Assembly: GCF_954871325.1 (NCBI RefSeq)
Contig: NC_088775.1
Location: 83,987,561-84,051,560 of the forward strand
Reading direction: 5' to 3'
Length of the DNA stretch: 64,000 nt
Origin: Gordionus sp. m RMFG-2023
Lineage: Eukaryota; Nematomorpha; Gordioida; Chordodea; Parachordodidae
Within the stretch, counting starts at the first letter, position 1. The number at the start of each line of letters is the position of its first letter. Position numbers and translations under genes: made by a program. The notes beneath the pieces were generated by a model. That model searched no databases, was not told the DNA's origin, and saw only the letters and a program-made list of their open reading frames with translations. This document shows positions 57,401-64,000 of this stretch, piece after piece.

Positions 57401-58468
57401 GATAAAAATGAAACTAATCAAGTAATTTTAAATAAAATGGAATAAAATAAAATATATACTTGCATCCCTCATGAAGGGATTATTATAAGGCAATTTCCAA
57501 AGGTCAACAGGGAAACTCAACGCAAAGGCTCCAAAAAGGAATCCAAGAGCTGGACCCAATACAGAAATAGCATAGTATAAGCCTAAGTAGAAGGAAACAC
57601 TCTCGGCTGGCACATTTTCATCTATGTATGTCACTCCCAGTGTATATAAAGGACAGGAACCTATGCCATGAAAAAAATTTCCAATAAAGAAGAGCAAAAA
57701 ATAAAAGGTTGTCGTTTGGTAGAACAAATTTTTTGGAGAATTGGTTTCCAGTTCAGAGTTTGGTTTGAAGTTAGAGTAATTTCCTTTGATTGACTGAGCA
57801 TGGATTCTAGAATGACATAATTCGATGACTGAGAGAGATGAATTTGTGGTGATAGGGGAATTTAAATAAGGTGGGGATATGAATTGAGGTGTGGCAAATA
57901 TCAAAGATCCAAGACCCATAAAAAACATGCCAGATGATAGAATGCGAATTTTGTTGCCAGAGAGAAGTCCCTTAATTTTGAGCCAAATTTTGATTTTGCC
58001 TGAATAATTTTCTAATGATTTTTTACTTTGACCACCCAAAAATGACACAGGTGTAGCAAATAATAAGAAAGATATGTCATATGCACTTACAATAGCACCA
58101 GCTAAGCTGCTGCTCATTTGAAATTGTTTTTCTATGCTTGTCACTATGACATTAATCATGCCATTGACAATAAAACCCTCAATGCAAGCACAATAGGAAA
58201 TAACTGCCAAGAAGGGCCAAAGCCCATAATTTCTAATCAAAAAATCTTGTAGGAATTCTGGTCTCCAATCTAGCCATCCATATCTGCTAGATGAACTAGA
58301 TTCCATATTTGATTCCCCTTTAATCTGGATAATTTTGGAGCCTCTTGAGTATTGAGGTTTGTTAAAATTGCTTGGTGGGAGTGGAGATTGCGACAAATTA
58401 AAATCTTCATTAGAAGATATGATTTTGTCACGGGAGGATGATTGTAATTTACGGATAGATTCCCGCAT
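30380..58468 (-). CDS. organic anion transporting polypeptide (OATP/SLCO family), whole gene, nine exons
   Basis: A plasma-membrane, sodium-independent carrier of the OATP branch of the MFS, a family confined to animals that moves amphipathic organic anions. Exons in order: 58468-57460, 46323-45997, 45551-45281, 44575-44430, 41339-41170, 38519-38089, 37153-37089, 32404-32176, 30497-30380. All junctions keep frame (phases 1,1,2,1,0,2,1,2), giving about 921 residues. Seen in order: TM1-5 in exon 1, the OATP signature DPNWVGAWWMGF in exon 2, FLPKYLE-QF in exon 3, TM9 in exon 4, the Kazal-like loop with the family's ten cysteines in exons 5-6, TM10 in exon 6, and the TM11 stretch LLGSIPGPIIFG across exons 7-8 with TM12 in exon 8. 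At ~921 residues it is longer than the usual 650-750, because of loop and tail insertions. The exon 4/5 junction and exon 9 are the least certain parts. Substrate and paralogue cannot be told. Confidence 0.85.
31301..31674. repeat. long palindromic element B, copy 2
   Basis: Starts TATGTTAGAGTATCAATCAG and ends ACACATTGACGATAACATA. Inner words CATGTTTGGAATACCTATC and AGGTATTCCAAAGATGATG mirror each other. It lies in OATP intron 8. Confidence 0.65.
31675..32165. other. OATP intron 8, remainder
   Basis: No gene. G/C-rich words (AAGCCGGGCCGATAAATTTT, GAAGCCCGGCCCCGAG) at 31800-31890 resemble decayed hAT ends. Confidence 0.35.
32176..32404 (-). CDS. OATP exon 8 (TM11 end, loop, TM12)
   Basis: Acceptor TTTTTGAAAAAAAG, phase 1 (G|GA = Gly). 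It reads GSIPGPIIFGKIIDLNCLLW, then FEYGSCNLYNNKKTALSLLA and the TM12 helix to YYYYAK. The IPGPI-FG...ID..C..W...G.C..Y pattern is the OATP TM11-12 signature. The donor is the weak CAA|GTTTTT at 32175-32174. Confidence 0.9.
32700..33185. repeat. decayed hAT-type subterminal repeats
   Basis: Repeated CGGTTCGG, GGGTTCGGTTTAAGC and GGTTTGGTTTAGATC words in both orientations look like the remains of hAT subterminal arrays. No transposase frame is visible. It lies in OATP intron 7. Confidence 0.35.
33745..34482. repeat. 738 bp foldback palindrome
   Basis: Two inverted arms of about 300 bp. Left words ATTGTATAATGTTT, CTCTGACTTCTTTTTTTCC, TGGCTTTGAATCAAA and TTATCTAGGTTTCC recur in reverse complement on the right, in mirrored order, ending ATTATACAAT at 34473-34482. 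The centre is near 34114. Open frames on both strands across it are by-products of the palindrome. It lies in OATP intron 7. Confidence 0.75.
36015..36080. repeat. short G/C-richer transposon-like fragment
   Basis: GAACGCGAACCC and GAACCCGAACCATG words resemble hAT subterminal motifs. No other parts are found. The flanking 34483-36477 holds nothing else I can support. Confidence 0.25.
36478..36833. mobile_element. non-coding element with C-run ends, copy 2
   Basis: Collinear with 28037-28421 and ending in the same CCTTAGCAAAATCCTGGC. It carries C runs of 12 (36557-36568) and 10 (36802-36811) inside the left and right ends. Confidence 0.5.
37089..37153 (-). CDS. OATP exon 7 (TM11)
   Basis: A 65 nt exon after AATAATAG. 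It reads KCVESSENSLAMGIQWVFVR, then LLG, matching the OATP pattern RCV....S.A.G.Q....R..G. It joins exon 6 in phase 2 (AA|A) and exon 8 in phase 1 (G|GA). Confidence 0.88.
37641..38080. repeat. triplicated ~180 bp unit
   Basis: Three imperfect direct copies begin TTTTTTGTAAAGGAATATAT (37641), TTTTTTGTAAAGTAATATAT (~37828) and TTTTTGTAAAGCAATC (~37999). Each is followed by a CAGTATCAGCTGTTCC-like word and AATAATGATA. The array abuts the donor of OATP exon 6. Confidence 0.65.
38089..38519 (-). CDS. OATP exon 6 (end of Kazal-like loop, insertion, TM10)
   Basis: Starts in phase 0 after GTGTCAAG and reads FFKDCLCIASRS (cysteines 7-8 of the loop). After 70 Pro/Thr/Arg-rich residues comes GKCNVRC (cysteines 9-10), then an acidic/basic linker and TM10 YMIVFLCFMFLALFFLLMVA. 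The donor CTCAA|GTAAAT is phase 2. The family normally has around ten residues between cysteines 8 and 9, so the proline-rich block is an insertion in an extracellular loop. Confidence 0.85.
39129..39339. repeat. MITE-like element, TIR AGGCTGTGTCCTAAAT
   Basis: A 211 bp element with 16 bp terminal inverted repeats, AGGCTGTGTCCTAAAT and ATTTAGGACACAACCT (one mismatch), around an AT-rich interior. A related single end (GCTTGTGTCCTAAATTTC) lies at 30531-30548. It lies in OATP intron 5. Confidence 0.55.
39779..39833. repeat. palindromic element A, right-end fragment
   Basis: Only the right arm is left, ending CTGAGCCGTTTAATAACAC next to TA. Confidence 0.45.
40278..40496. repeat. palindromic element A, variant copy 4
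   Basis: Starts GTGTTGTTAATCAGCCC after TA and ends TGGCCATATAACAACAC. The inner sequence differs from the main subfamily (AATAATATTATGTAAACCTG) and matches the copy split at 27278-28018. Confidence 0.65.
41170..41339 (-). CDS. OATP exon 5 (Kazal-like domain)
   Basis: Reads ANPCNGHCECMLKYQPVC, then DRSLTYHSACYAGC, cysteines 1-6 of the OATP Kazal-like loop. The donor GACAAG|GTAATT is phase 0. The 5' border is ambiguous. A phase-1 acceptor at CACAAG (start 41339) fits exon 4. The frame stays open further upstream to a CGATCAG acceptor (start 41374), but that would need a phase-2 exon 4. Confidence 0.88.
41979..42149. repeat. MITE-like element with perfect 16 bp TIR
   Basis: A 171 bp element whose ends are CGTTCAAGCGATGCGA and TCGCATCGCTTGAACG, an exact inverted repeat. 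Flanking and inner words (ACGCTGCATTTATAGTAATC, ACATAATCAAGCCAAT) recur near 499-790. Confidence 0.6.
42250..42450. repeat. GGGCCGGATCGGGC subterminal array
   Basis: Multiple GGGCCGGGCC, GGATCGGGCCTAA and GGATCGGGCTTAGG words, a typical hAT-type subterminal array. They create a spurious proline-rich open frame on the minus strand. Confidence 0.45.
42710..42925. repeat. palindromic element A, copy 5
   Basis: Flanked by TA on both sides. Ends GTGTTGTTAAACCTC and CGAGCCATTTAACAACAC, with well preserved arms. It is inserted within a GAACC-rich region (42588-43215) that looks like another hAT relic. Confidence 0.7.
44430..44575 (-). CDS. OATP exon 4 (TM9)
   Basis: Acceptor CCATTTTAG, phase 2 (GG|G = Gly). 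Reads GGYLIQRFNVNLKNMLKLVF, then the TM9 helix to CPESYLAGINHEYNC. GGYLI-RF and LAG-N-Y are the family pattern. The donor AACT|GTACTT is phase 1 and is weak. Confidence 0.85.
44874..45066. repeat. palindromic element A, copy 6
   Basis: TA on both sides. Ends GTGTTGTTAAACGGCTC and GAGCCGTTTAACAACA. It lies in OATP intron 3. Confidence 0.7.
45281..45551 (-). CDS. OATP exon 3 (TM7-TM8)
   Basis: Acceptor AATTCTTTAG, phase 1 (G|AT). After an acidic linker it reads WFPSIMNLLQNRAFLFVTLG, then GFSAFLPKYLEIQFDVPS and VGVVTIPAGLMGMFLGG. FLPKYLE-QF and the Gly-rich TM8 are diagnostic of OATPs. The donor GGAGG|GTAATG is phase 2. Confidence 0.93.
45997..46323 (-). CDS. OATP exon 2 (TM6 and central cytosolic loop)
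   Basis: A strong acceptor (CTATCCCTTCTTCTCATAG) in phase 1. It reads ATDPNWVGAWWMGFLF, then the TM6 helix, FPTTFPGM and a hydrophilic loop of ~60 residues. The D-x-W-GAWW-GF motif is the OATP family signature. The donor CTTAG|GTCATT is phase 1. Confidence 0.93.
47516..47684. repeat. MITE-like element, TIR TTAGGGTGTGTCCTGG
   Basis: A 169 bp element. The left end TTAGGGTGTGTCCTGGTTCG is mirrored over 23 bases with one mismatch by the right end CGAACCAGGGCACACCCTAA. A second inner pair (ACAGCTTA / TAAGCTGT) extends the stem. Confidence 0.65.
48234..48312. repeat. GCGAATTC palindromic element, copy 5
   Basis: Left arm ATTCACATATAGTGCGAATT then CGCGGCGAAG; right arm ATTTCGTATAATTCGCACTA. Same family as 3414-3510, about 40 kb away. 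Confidence 0.55.
49605..49733. repeat. MITE-like element, TIR ATACAAATCAGCTGGTG
   Basis: A 129 bp element whose 17 bp ends (ATACAAATCAGCTGGTG and CACCGGCTGATTTGTAT) differ at one position. A decayed relative is at 19724-19854. Confidence 0.6.
50163..51717 (+). mobile_element. hAT element relic 3
   Basis: Ends TAGTGCCGTAAGGTAACG and CGTTAACAGCACTA, flanked by TTTATAAA (50155-50162) and ATTATAAG (51718-51725), an imperfect 8 bp target duplication (6 of 8). Arrays of GGAACGTCATTCGTTACC and AACGCGTTAC words fill both ends. The only transposase trace is the C-terminal motif near 51370-51430, which reads LPFSGSVERVFSTAKDVIS on the plus strand, as in hAT dimerisation domains. The remainder is decayed. 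Confidence 0.7.
52241..52406. repeat. palindromic element A, copy 7
   Basis: TA on both sides. Ends GTTTTGTTAAAGGCTC and AGCCATTTAACAACA. The left arm is shortened. Confidence 0.65.
52540..52916. repeat. long palindromic element B, copy 3
   Basis: Left CCTGCAATGTGTTATTTTTA, right ACACATTGACGCTAACATA. The inner words CATGTTTGAAATACCTATC and GGTAGGTATTCCAAACATGA are mirrored. Confidence 0.65.
53130..53366. repeat. palindromic element A, diverged subfamily
   Basis: Same inner arms as element A (CCGATTTTTAAAAACGGCTA, AGATGTCCGTACCTTTG). The ends differ: GCAAAATGGCTCCATTTGAG at the left and CTCAAATGGAACGATTTTG at the right, inside flanking GTTGCAGCA words. It may be a sister family with its own termini. 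Confidence 0.55.
54120..54215. repeat. GTAATTCGTTACTTTT-type hAT end fragment
   Basis: ACAAACGTAATTCGTTACTT and GTAATTACAAAAGTAACG resemble the subterminal words of the hAT relic at 50163. No partner end was found. Confidence 0.3.
56223..56427. repeat. palindromic element A, copy 8
   Basis: TA on both sides. Ends GTGTTGTTAAAAGGC and CTCACGTTTAACAACAC, with well preserved inner arms. Confidence 0.7.
57460..58468 (-). CDS. OATP exon 1 (N terminus, TM1-TM5)
   Basis: Starts with ATG at 58468-58466. About 70 Ser-rich cytosolic residues precede the conserved FLIRNYGLWPFLAVISYC. TM1 is followed by GMINVIVTSIEKQFQMSSSL and TM2; the loop after TM3 has a long insertion before the LCHSR motif. TM4-5 contain FFIGNFFHGIGSCPLYTLGV, then YIDENVPAESVSFYLGLYYA and LGPALGFLFG. 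These are the OATP SIEK-F, GIG--P---G--YID and LGP--GF hallmarks. The donor GATGCAA|GTATAT is phase 1. Confidence 0.93.
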
Positions 58469-59305
58469 TTATCTTCAATATATAAAGTTTAAAAATATAA
58501 TAAAATATATTCTTGTTTGATTTAAATAAAACTTTTCAGTGTTATGTGAAAATATCCTTAATGGGAAATAATTAGCTCCTCTTTCTACAATTCCTATCAT
58601 CTGATATAACAAAATATGTTCAGTTAAAATTTATAATTTTTTATATTTCATTGAATCCAATATCCCAATTTGAATATATTTGAAAATATTAATAATATAC
58701 TATAGAAAAGTGAGTAATAAAAAATAGAAAATAATCGTTTCTAAATTTAAATCATTCGCATATGTTTATGGATGGATCATCGATATTTGTGTTATGTGTT
58801 AAGTAAACATATTTAATACAAATATAAAAATAATTATTATATTAGTATATATATTAATATGATAATAATGTATGAATATAAATATTTATATATTAATGTA
58901 TATATAAAATTATATAAATATCAGAGTTGCTAAAGTTCTAGATACTTCTAGATATAAAGTGCTTTACAGAAATATTTTTGTATCTTTATATACTATTTAA
59001 AGGTAGTATTTATTAGATACCTATTAAAATAATTTTGATATACTTTTATTTAATTTTTTTTATTCAAAAAATAAAAATATATGAGTGCAGATTTTATCTC
59101 ATATGAGCATATGATTTAAATAAATATGTATAAAATATTATTAAGACTAATATAATAAAAAAATATCAAATATTAAAACTTATTTATATAAAAAAATATA
59201 TAAATATTTATTGAATATTATTTTGCCCCCCTTCCCCCACTTAAATCTACAGATGTCAGTTCAAATATGTTAGTATATTTTTTATTTTATTTTTATTTTT
59301 TTTAA
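58469..59305. other. AT-rich region upstream of OATP
   Basis: The OATP promoter should lie here. I see only A/T-rich sequence, TATATA runs and no interpretable regulatory element or gene. Confidence 0.35.
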
Positions 59306-59313
59306 GATTAACA

Positions 59314-62029
59314 CATTGGCATACGCAGCGGGGAAGGGGGGGGATCTAAAATGCAGATGCCGGACATATTTTTCAAAAATATTATTTTTGATATTTTTAT
59401 ATTTTATTATAATTATTCATATCTATTTCTTTTTAAATTTTTATATTATTACCTTTTTCATTTACCGATTTACTTTATCAATTAATTTCATTTTCAAGTT
59501 TTCTTTGTGGCGTAATATTTATTTATTATTTTTAAATTTCCCGGTATTATATTCAAATTTCTAGACTTTTTTTAAAAAACGCTGAAGGTGAAAATCATGC
59601 CAAAAAGCAAAAAAATATGGTATGATAATTTAATAAACAAAAGCTGTGAACTGATGATTTGCGCAAAAGAATCAATTCAAAAGGGGGATATGATTCCCAT
59701 TTCATCAATAATTGATAAAAATAGGGTTAAAATTGCAAAAGAAAATAGAGGCAAGATAAAACTAACTATTGAGGCTATTTTATATTGTGGCTTGCAAGGC
59801 CTAGCACTTCGTGGCCACAAGGATTCAGGAAGCTTAAATTTTAATAATATAACGAAGGTAATTTCCGTGGACCTTTTAAATCTAAAGCATTAGGAGATCC
59901 TGTATTAATGGAGAGCCTCATTAGTACCAATAAAAATGCTACTTATCTCAGCCCTAGGATATAAAATGAGATAATTGATATTTACAACAATATCATTTTA
60001 GAAAAATTGATTGTTGAAATCAATTCTGCCCCAAGTTCTCAATTTTGGCAGATGAGACCATGGACATTGCTGGCATTGAGCAAATGTCGTTGTGTGCGCG
60101 ATATGTAGATACTCATAAAGACATTATCAAGGAAATGTTTCTCCAATTATTCCTGTTTCAAGCATGACTGGGTCTGCTTTAGCTGATGTAATATTTGTGA
60201 ATCTTAAAAAATTATAATTAATCTTATTATATAATTATTTTAAAAAAATATAGCTAAATATAAATATAATACGTGGGCAAGGGTGTGATGGAGCACGTGC
60301 AATGAGTGGACAATTCAATGGGCTTCAGGCATTTATTTAAAAAAAATGCCCAACAGCTATATATGTCCACTGTGCTGCCCATTCATTCAACTTAGCAATA
60401 TCGGATTCGTGTTCTTTACCATTGATATAAATTGCTTAGGTTTTTAATTATTAAATTAAATTTTTTATATATCAGGTAAAATATCTAGCATCTATGAGAT
60501 GTTTAGATACCCCAAGCGTCAAAATATTTTGAACAGAATTATATCTGAAACTCCTTGCCCAACAAGGAGAAAAAATTGCAAAAAGCTTGTCCAACAAGAT
60601 GGAGTCTTCGACATCAAGCAGTAACAGCTTTTATCGAGTTAGAAGAGCCGATTATTAATGCTCTTATAGAAATATCACAATGTCTGAAAAAGATATTTTT
60701 TCAGAAGCAAGCAAGTTACTGGAATCAATACTTATACCAAATTTTTTTTTCGCATTAGAATGTATTAATAAATTATTTATTTATACAACTATTTTATGTA
60801 ATACTTTTCAAAAACCTGATATTGATTTGATTGAGATGATGAGAATAGCAGAGACAATTTTATTAGAACTCAAAGAAATTAGAGCTAATGATGATGAGGA
60901 ATTTCATATTTTATATGTTAATGTTAAATCAAAAGCAGAGCTATACGAGTTCAATATTTGTATCCAAGGCAAACTTATCATTCAAATATTAATATAGGGT
61001 CAATAGAAGAATATTATAAAATAAATGTCTTTAGACCTCTTTTGGATACATTTATAACCCAAGTAAATGAAAGGTTTTTAATTTATCAAGAAACACTTAT
61101 CAATCTGCAGATATTACTTCCGCAAAAGCCCTCTGAACCTTTTTCAAATGCTGATAGAAAAAAAATAAAATATTTGGAAGATTTTTATCATGAAGACATT
61201 AATGTATCTCATGATGCTTTATTAGCTGAATGCCAACTATGGTATAAAAGATTAACTATGGTTGATATAGTCCCAAAAAATGCTATGATGTTTTGCATCA
61301 TAGCATTAATCTTTAGATTATTTTCCCAATATATTGAAATTATTATATATATTAGCAACTCTTCCCATTAGTACTGCAACTAATGAGAGAACATTCTCTT
61401 CTTTAAGAAGATTAAAAACGTACCTAAGAAGTACAACTTCTGAAAGTAGGTTGAATAGTCTGGCCCTTTTGAATATTCATAGGCATTTGACGCCAAACAC
61501 GGATGAGATAATTGAAAATTAGCTCCCTCCCAACGAAGATTGGATTTTACATAATAAAAATATAATGTTTCTATAATATTTTTTGTGCTATCATTTTTTA
61601 ATGTCTTATATATTTTTCTTTTACATAAAAAAATATAGTTATTCATATTTCCAACATTTAGATTTTTTATACTTTATATATAAATTTTAAAAGCTCAAAA
61701 AAATTTAAATTTCTATTATGGATTATTTATTTTATAGTCATCATATCCTGGTTATATCCACTTAATATTTTATAATTAAGATTTATTTAAAGTATTTATA
61801 TGCCGCCGGTTATATTTGTTTAATATTTTTTAAATCAAATTTATTTTTATATATCGGTTTATATATTTAATTTTTTATAATTCATATTAATTTAAATTTG
61901 TATATTAGAAATAGTTATTAGTCCTAATAAATTTATGCTTGATATTTTTAAATAACAATAATTTTATTTAAAAAAATTTTAATTATCCCCCCCCCCCCCC
62001 ACCACACCAAATTCTTGCGTACGCTACTG
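59314..62029 (+). mobile_element. hAT element with DUF4371-type transposase, TSD intact
   Basis: Termini CATTGGCATACGCA and TGCGTACGCTACTG are imperfect inverted repeats of the CAGTGGCGTACGCA hAT type. G and C runs follow inside (59336-59343; 61987-62000). Both ends are flanked by GATTAACA (59306-59313 and 62030-62037), an exact 8 bp target-site duplication, so the boundaries are firm and the insertion is fairly young. The interior carries a broken transposase. Confidence 0.85.
59588..61522 (+). pseudogene. hAT transposase, DUF4371 / ZMYM1-like, disrupted
   Basis: Pieces of one transposase in order. A DUF4371 start (59588-59893) contains AILYCGLQGLALRGHKDSG. The RNase H-like segment near 60050-60170 reads DETMDIAGIEQMSLCARYVD. 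Near 60285-60410 come GDGARAMSGQFNGLQAFI and PTAIYVHCAAHSFNLAISD. PTRWSLRHQAVTAFIELEEP lies at 60580-60640. The C-terminal dimerisation region near 61340-61520 has LPISTATNERTFSSLRRLK. DExxD and HCAAHSFNLA are catalytic-core motifs of this hAT group. The pieces lie in different frames with an in-frame stop after QAFI, so the copy is probably inactive; short introns could explain some shifts. The N-terminal zinc finger is not recognised. Confidence 0.8.
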
Positions 62030-62216
62030 GATTAACACTATTTATTTAAAAATCAATTTTAAAATAGTACATTAAACGTTAAAAGTAAAACATATATACG
62101 TAATTTAAAAATATATATTAAAAATATCATGTAAACTATTTGTAAATTAAAATCTATATAAAAAACAGTATAATAAAAAAAAATTTAGTATAGTAAATTG
62201 TATGGGTGGGAGGAGG

Positions 62217-64000
62217 TCAAGAAAGAGAGCCGTGGATGGCAAGGCAGTTAGATCTGCATATATCAATAGATATGCGCTGTCTGAGATAGAAGCCTTTCTT
62301 TGGGTCACCAGTTATGGCGCGGATTTTTTTACCAAGGGTTTTGAAGAAAATTAGGGCATGATTGCCAAAAAACCGGTTGTGTCAGATACGATTGGTATGA
62401 GATTGCAATTGGTTAGGGAAGTGTATATATTAATTTTAGAGTGTTCAGCTCGCTTGAATTAGTTGTTATTAAAGGAGGGAGCAAATCGGTCGATGCAAGT
62501 ATAGTCCCATGCTAATGGAATTCCATTACTCCATGGTATTAATGTCAGCCCATCTGGCTATATATTATTCTCGGTTGAGAGACCACAGGGTTCGAGGGTT
62601 GCTGGAATTTGAGCTGAGCGTAGAGCACGGAAAATGGTGCAGTTAACTGCACTGTGTCGAGAATGTCTACCTTTAGAGAATCGACAATGAAGAAAATGAT
62701 GTCCAAAACAATCAACGGGTTGGGAACATAATGTACATAGGGAGTTTGCCAGTATTTTACAACCAAGACGGAGACCTATTGCTATGCGTAATTCTTCGTT
62801 TGTTAAGAGAAGTCTTAAGTTTGAGCTGGGCAAAGCTTCTAACCAATTCATAGCCCGATAGGGAAGGCAAAAGTTGTGGAACTTGCAGTTGTGGGAGAGA
62901 GAGATAATTAACTGTTAAGGATTCATCAACTGTAATGGGAGATAATAAATGTGAAAGGATTGATGGGGATCCCTTAGAAGCAGCACTCGATATTAGATAT
63001 TCAACGGAGTGGCGTATTAAGGGAAGATCCCACTCATGTTGCTTTCATGATGTGGGGATTGGAGCGGAGAAGGAATTCTCTTTCCAGATTGCTAGGGCGT
63101 GGGGAAGATGGGGGTCTGTGGGGTTATTTTTAAGTGATAGAATAATTAAACGGGAGCTTGATTCTGAGGCTAAAAAGGCAGCAAGGCTGAGTTTCGCGAG
63201 TGATCTTAAGCCAAGACCCCCAAATTTCGAGGGTAAGGAGGCCTGCATCCAAGAATTAGGGCTGAATTTTATATTAAGAATGCCTTCTAAAGAGTCTTTG
63301 ATTGTTGATTCTATTTGGGTGAGAATTTCCGGGTATAAGAAAAGTGGGGCAGAGCGGAAGGCGTGTTGGATTTTTGATTGATAAAGTTTTTGAGAAGGAA
63401 GAAAGCTTGATGGGAGTGAAGGACTTGAAGGATTTTATGTAAAAGGTGGAAATTACGGAGAAATTTTGTTTTGAAATATTCGATTGCTTTATTGCCGCCT
63501 ATTGGAGATCCAAGATGTGTGAACCCGGATAGTTTAATGGATGTGAAGTTATGAGGAACGATAAAGGTTTCATCTGGTGAATAAAATTCGCATTTGTTGT
63601 TATAAAGAGACAACCCTGTAATATTGGTTAGATTATTTATTATAGGCGCTATTTTCTCACGATTTATCGATTCAATGATTGACTGGATACCTAGGCAAAA
63701 AAGGGCGGGTTCAAGGGGATCACCCTGTTGAATGCCTTGCCTTGATTCAATTATTGTATTGTTGAATTTAAGGTAGGATGAATTTTTATAAGAGGCAAAA
63801 AGATATGGAGAATATTCTGGATAAGCGTCGCAGAAAATAGGGAGTAAGTGTTCTCGTTTTAAAGAGTTAAAGGCGTTTTTAAAATCCACTTTTAGTATGC
63901 AGTTTTTAGTGGAGTGAAGTTGGATACGTATGGCTTGGGAGGCTGCTTCACAACCCGAAGGTATGTTGAAGCCAAGCTGATGGGGAACTAATCGCTCGGT
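62217..64000 (-). mobile_element. non-LTR retrotransposon (LINE), 3' half, decayed
   Basis: Minus-strand pieces of one LINE protein, entering from the right edge. The reverse transcriptase (64000-63311) reads QLGFNIPSGCEAASQAI, LKVDFKNAFNSLKREHLL and RQGIQQGDPLEPALFCLGIQ. The YxDD catalytic block, expected between this and NNKCEFY, is missing, which suggests an internal deletion. The linker follows (63245-63045; LPSKFGGLGLRSLAKLSLA, AFLAS). A zinc knuckle (62851-62600) has CTLCSQPVDCFGHHFLHC, then GRHSRHSAVN. A C-terminal segment (62556-62470) reads [18 protein letters not shown], an R2-like PD...D endonuclease pattern. The last block (about 62330-62217) has RAITGDPKKGFYLRQRI and a TGA. Several frame breaks separate the pieces. 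Clade unsure. Confidence 0.8.

Larger units (their letters stand above)
46378..57459 (-). other. OATP intron 1 (about 11.1 kb)
   Basis: Runs from donor GCAA|GTATAT (57459) to the acceptor at 46324. It holds a TTAGGGTGTG element, a GCGAATTC element, a CTGATTTGTAT element, a hAT relic, two palindrome A copies plus a variant, and one palindrome B copy. Outside these I see no supported gene. 47770-47925 shows decayed coding-like sequence on the minus strand that I cannot place. (The first bases listed start after the short acceptor region.). Confidence 0.55.

Noticed and set aside
1-64000. Searched for CRISPR arrays, rRNA genes, LTR elements and retrovirus-like or Polinton-like genes
   Set aside because: None found: no regular spacer arrays, no rRNA signatures, no long direct terminal repeats, no gag/integrase/capsid motifs.

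Overview
The window is eukaryotic, very AT-rich (long A/T runs, almost no long open frames) and metazoan. Its best-supported genes are an organic anion transporting polypeptide (OATP/SLCO), a nuclear receptor of the NR2 (COUP/TLX/PNR-like) class and a GPN-loop GTPase of the GPN2 type. OATPs and nuclear receptors are animal families, and all exons here are flanked by GT-AG introns with matching phases. I cannot name the lineage. The density of hAT elements and small palindromic elements, and the long Asn/Gln-rich tails, suggest an invertebrate with a repeat-laden genome.

Layout. 1-10094: no gene recognised; decayed hAT-like remnants, a small palindromic family with a GCGAATTCGCGG core, C-homopolymer tandems and a minus-strand hAT relic (8391-9846). 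10095-18747 (+): the last two coding exons of an NR2-class nuclear receptor, which supply the end of the DNA-binding-domain extension, a very long hinge and a ligand-binding domain split by a 5.0 kb intron; the zinc-finger exons are not in the window. 18748-23223: intergenic. 23313-24348 (-): 3' exon(s) of an unrecognised gene. 25913-26659 (-): GPN2-like GTPase. 27278-28018: a hAT relic nested in a palindromic element. 30380-58468 (-): one OATP gene spread over 28 kb. I reassembled nine coding exons by hand; every junction keeps frame and together they encode about 921 residues with all 12 membrane segments and the ten-cysteine Kazal-like loop. Its introns hold most of the repeats, including a 738 bp palindrome, a triplicated ~180 bp unit and a second hAT relic. 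59306-62037 (+): a hAT element with a perfect 8 bp target-site duplication and a broken DUF4371/hAT-type transposase. 62217-64000 (-): the 3' half of a decayed LINE with reverse transcriptase, zinc knuckle and a PD...D endonuclease-like C terminus, running off the right edge.

The host genes have no obvious joint pathway. The receptor would act in the nucleus as a transcription factor, the OATP at the plasma membrane, and GPN2 in RNA polymerase II/III assembly. The AT-rich space is dominated by at least six families of short inverted-repeat elements; the most abundant (TA-flanked, TIR GTGTTGTTAAACGGC) has about ten copies in 64 kb. No retroviral, LTR, Polinton, CRISPR or rRNA feature was seen.
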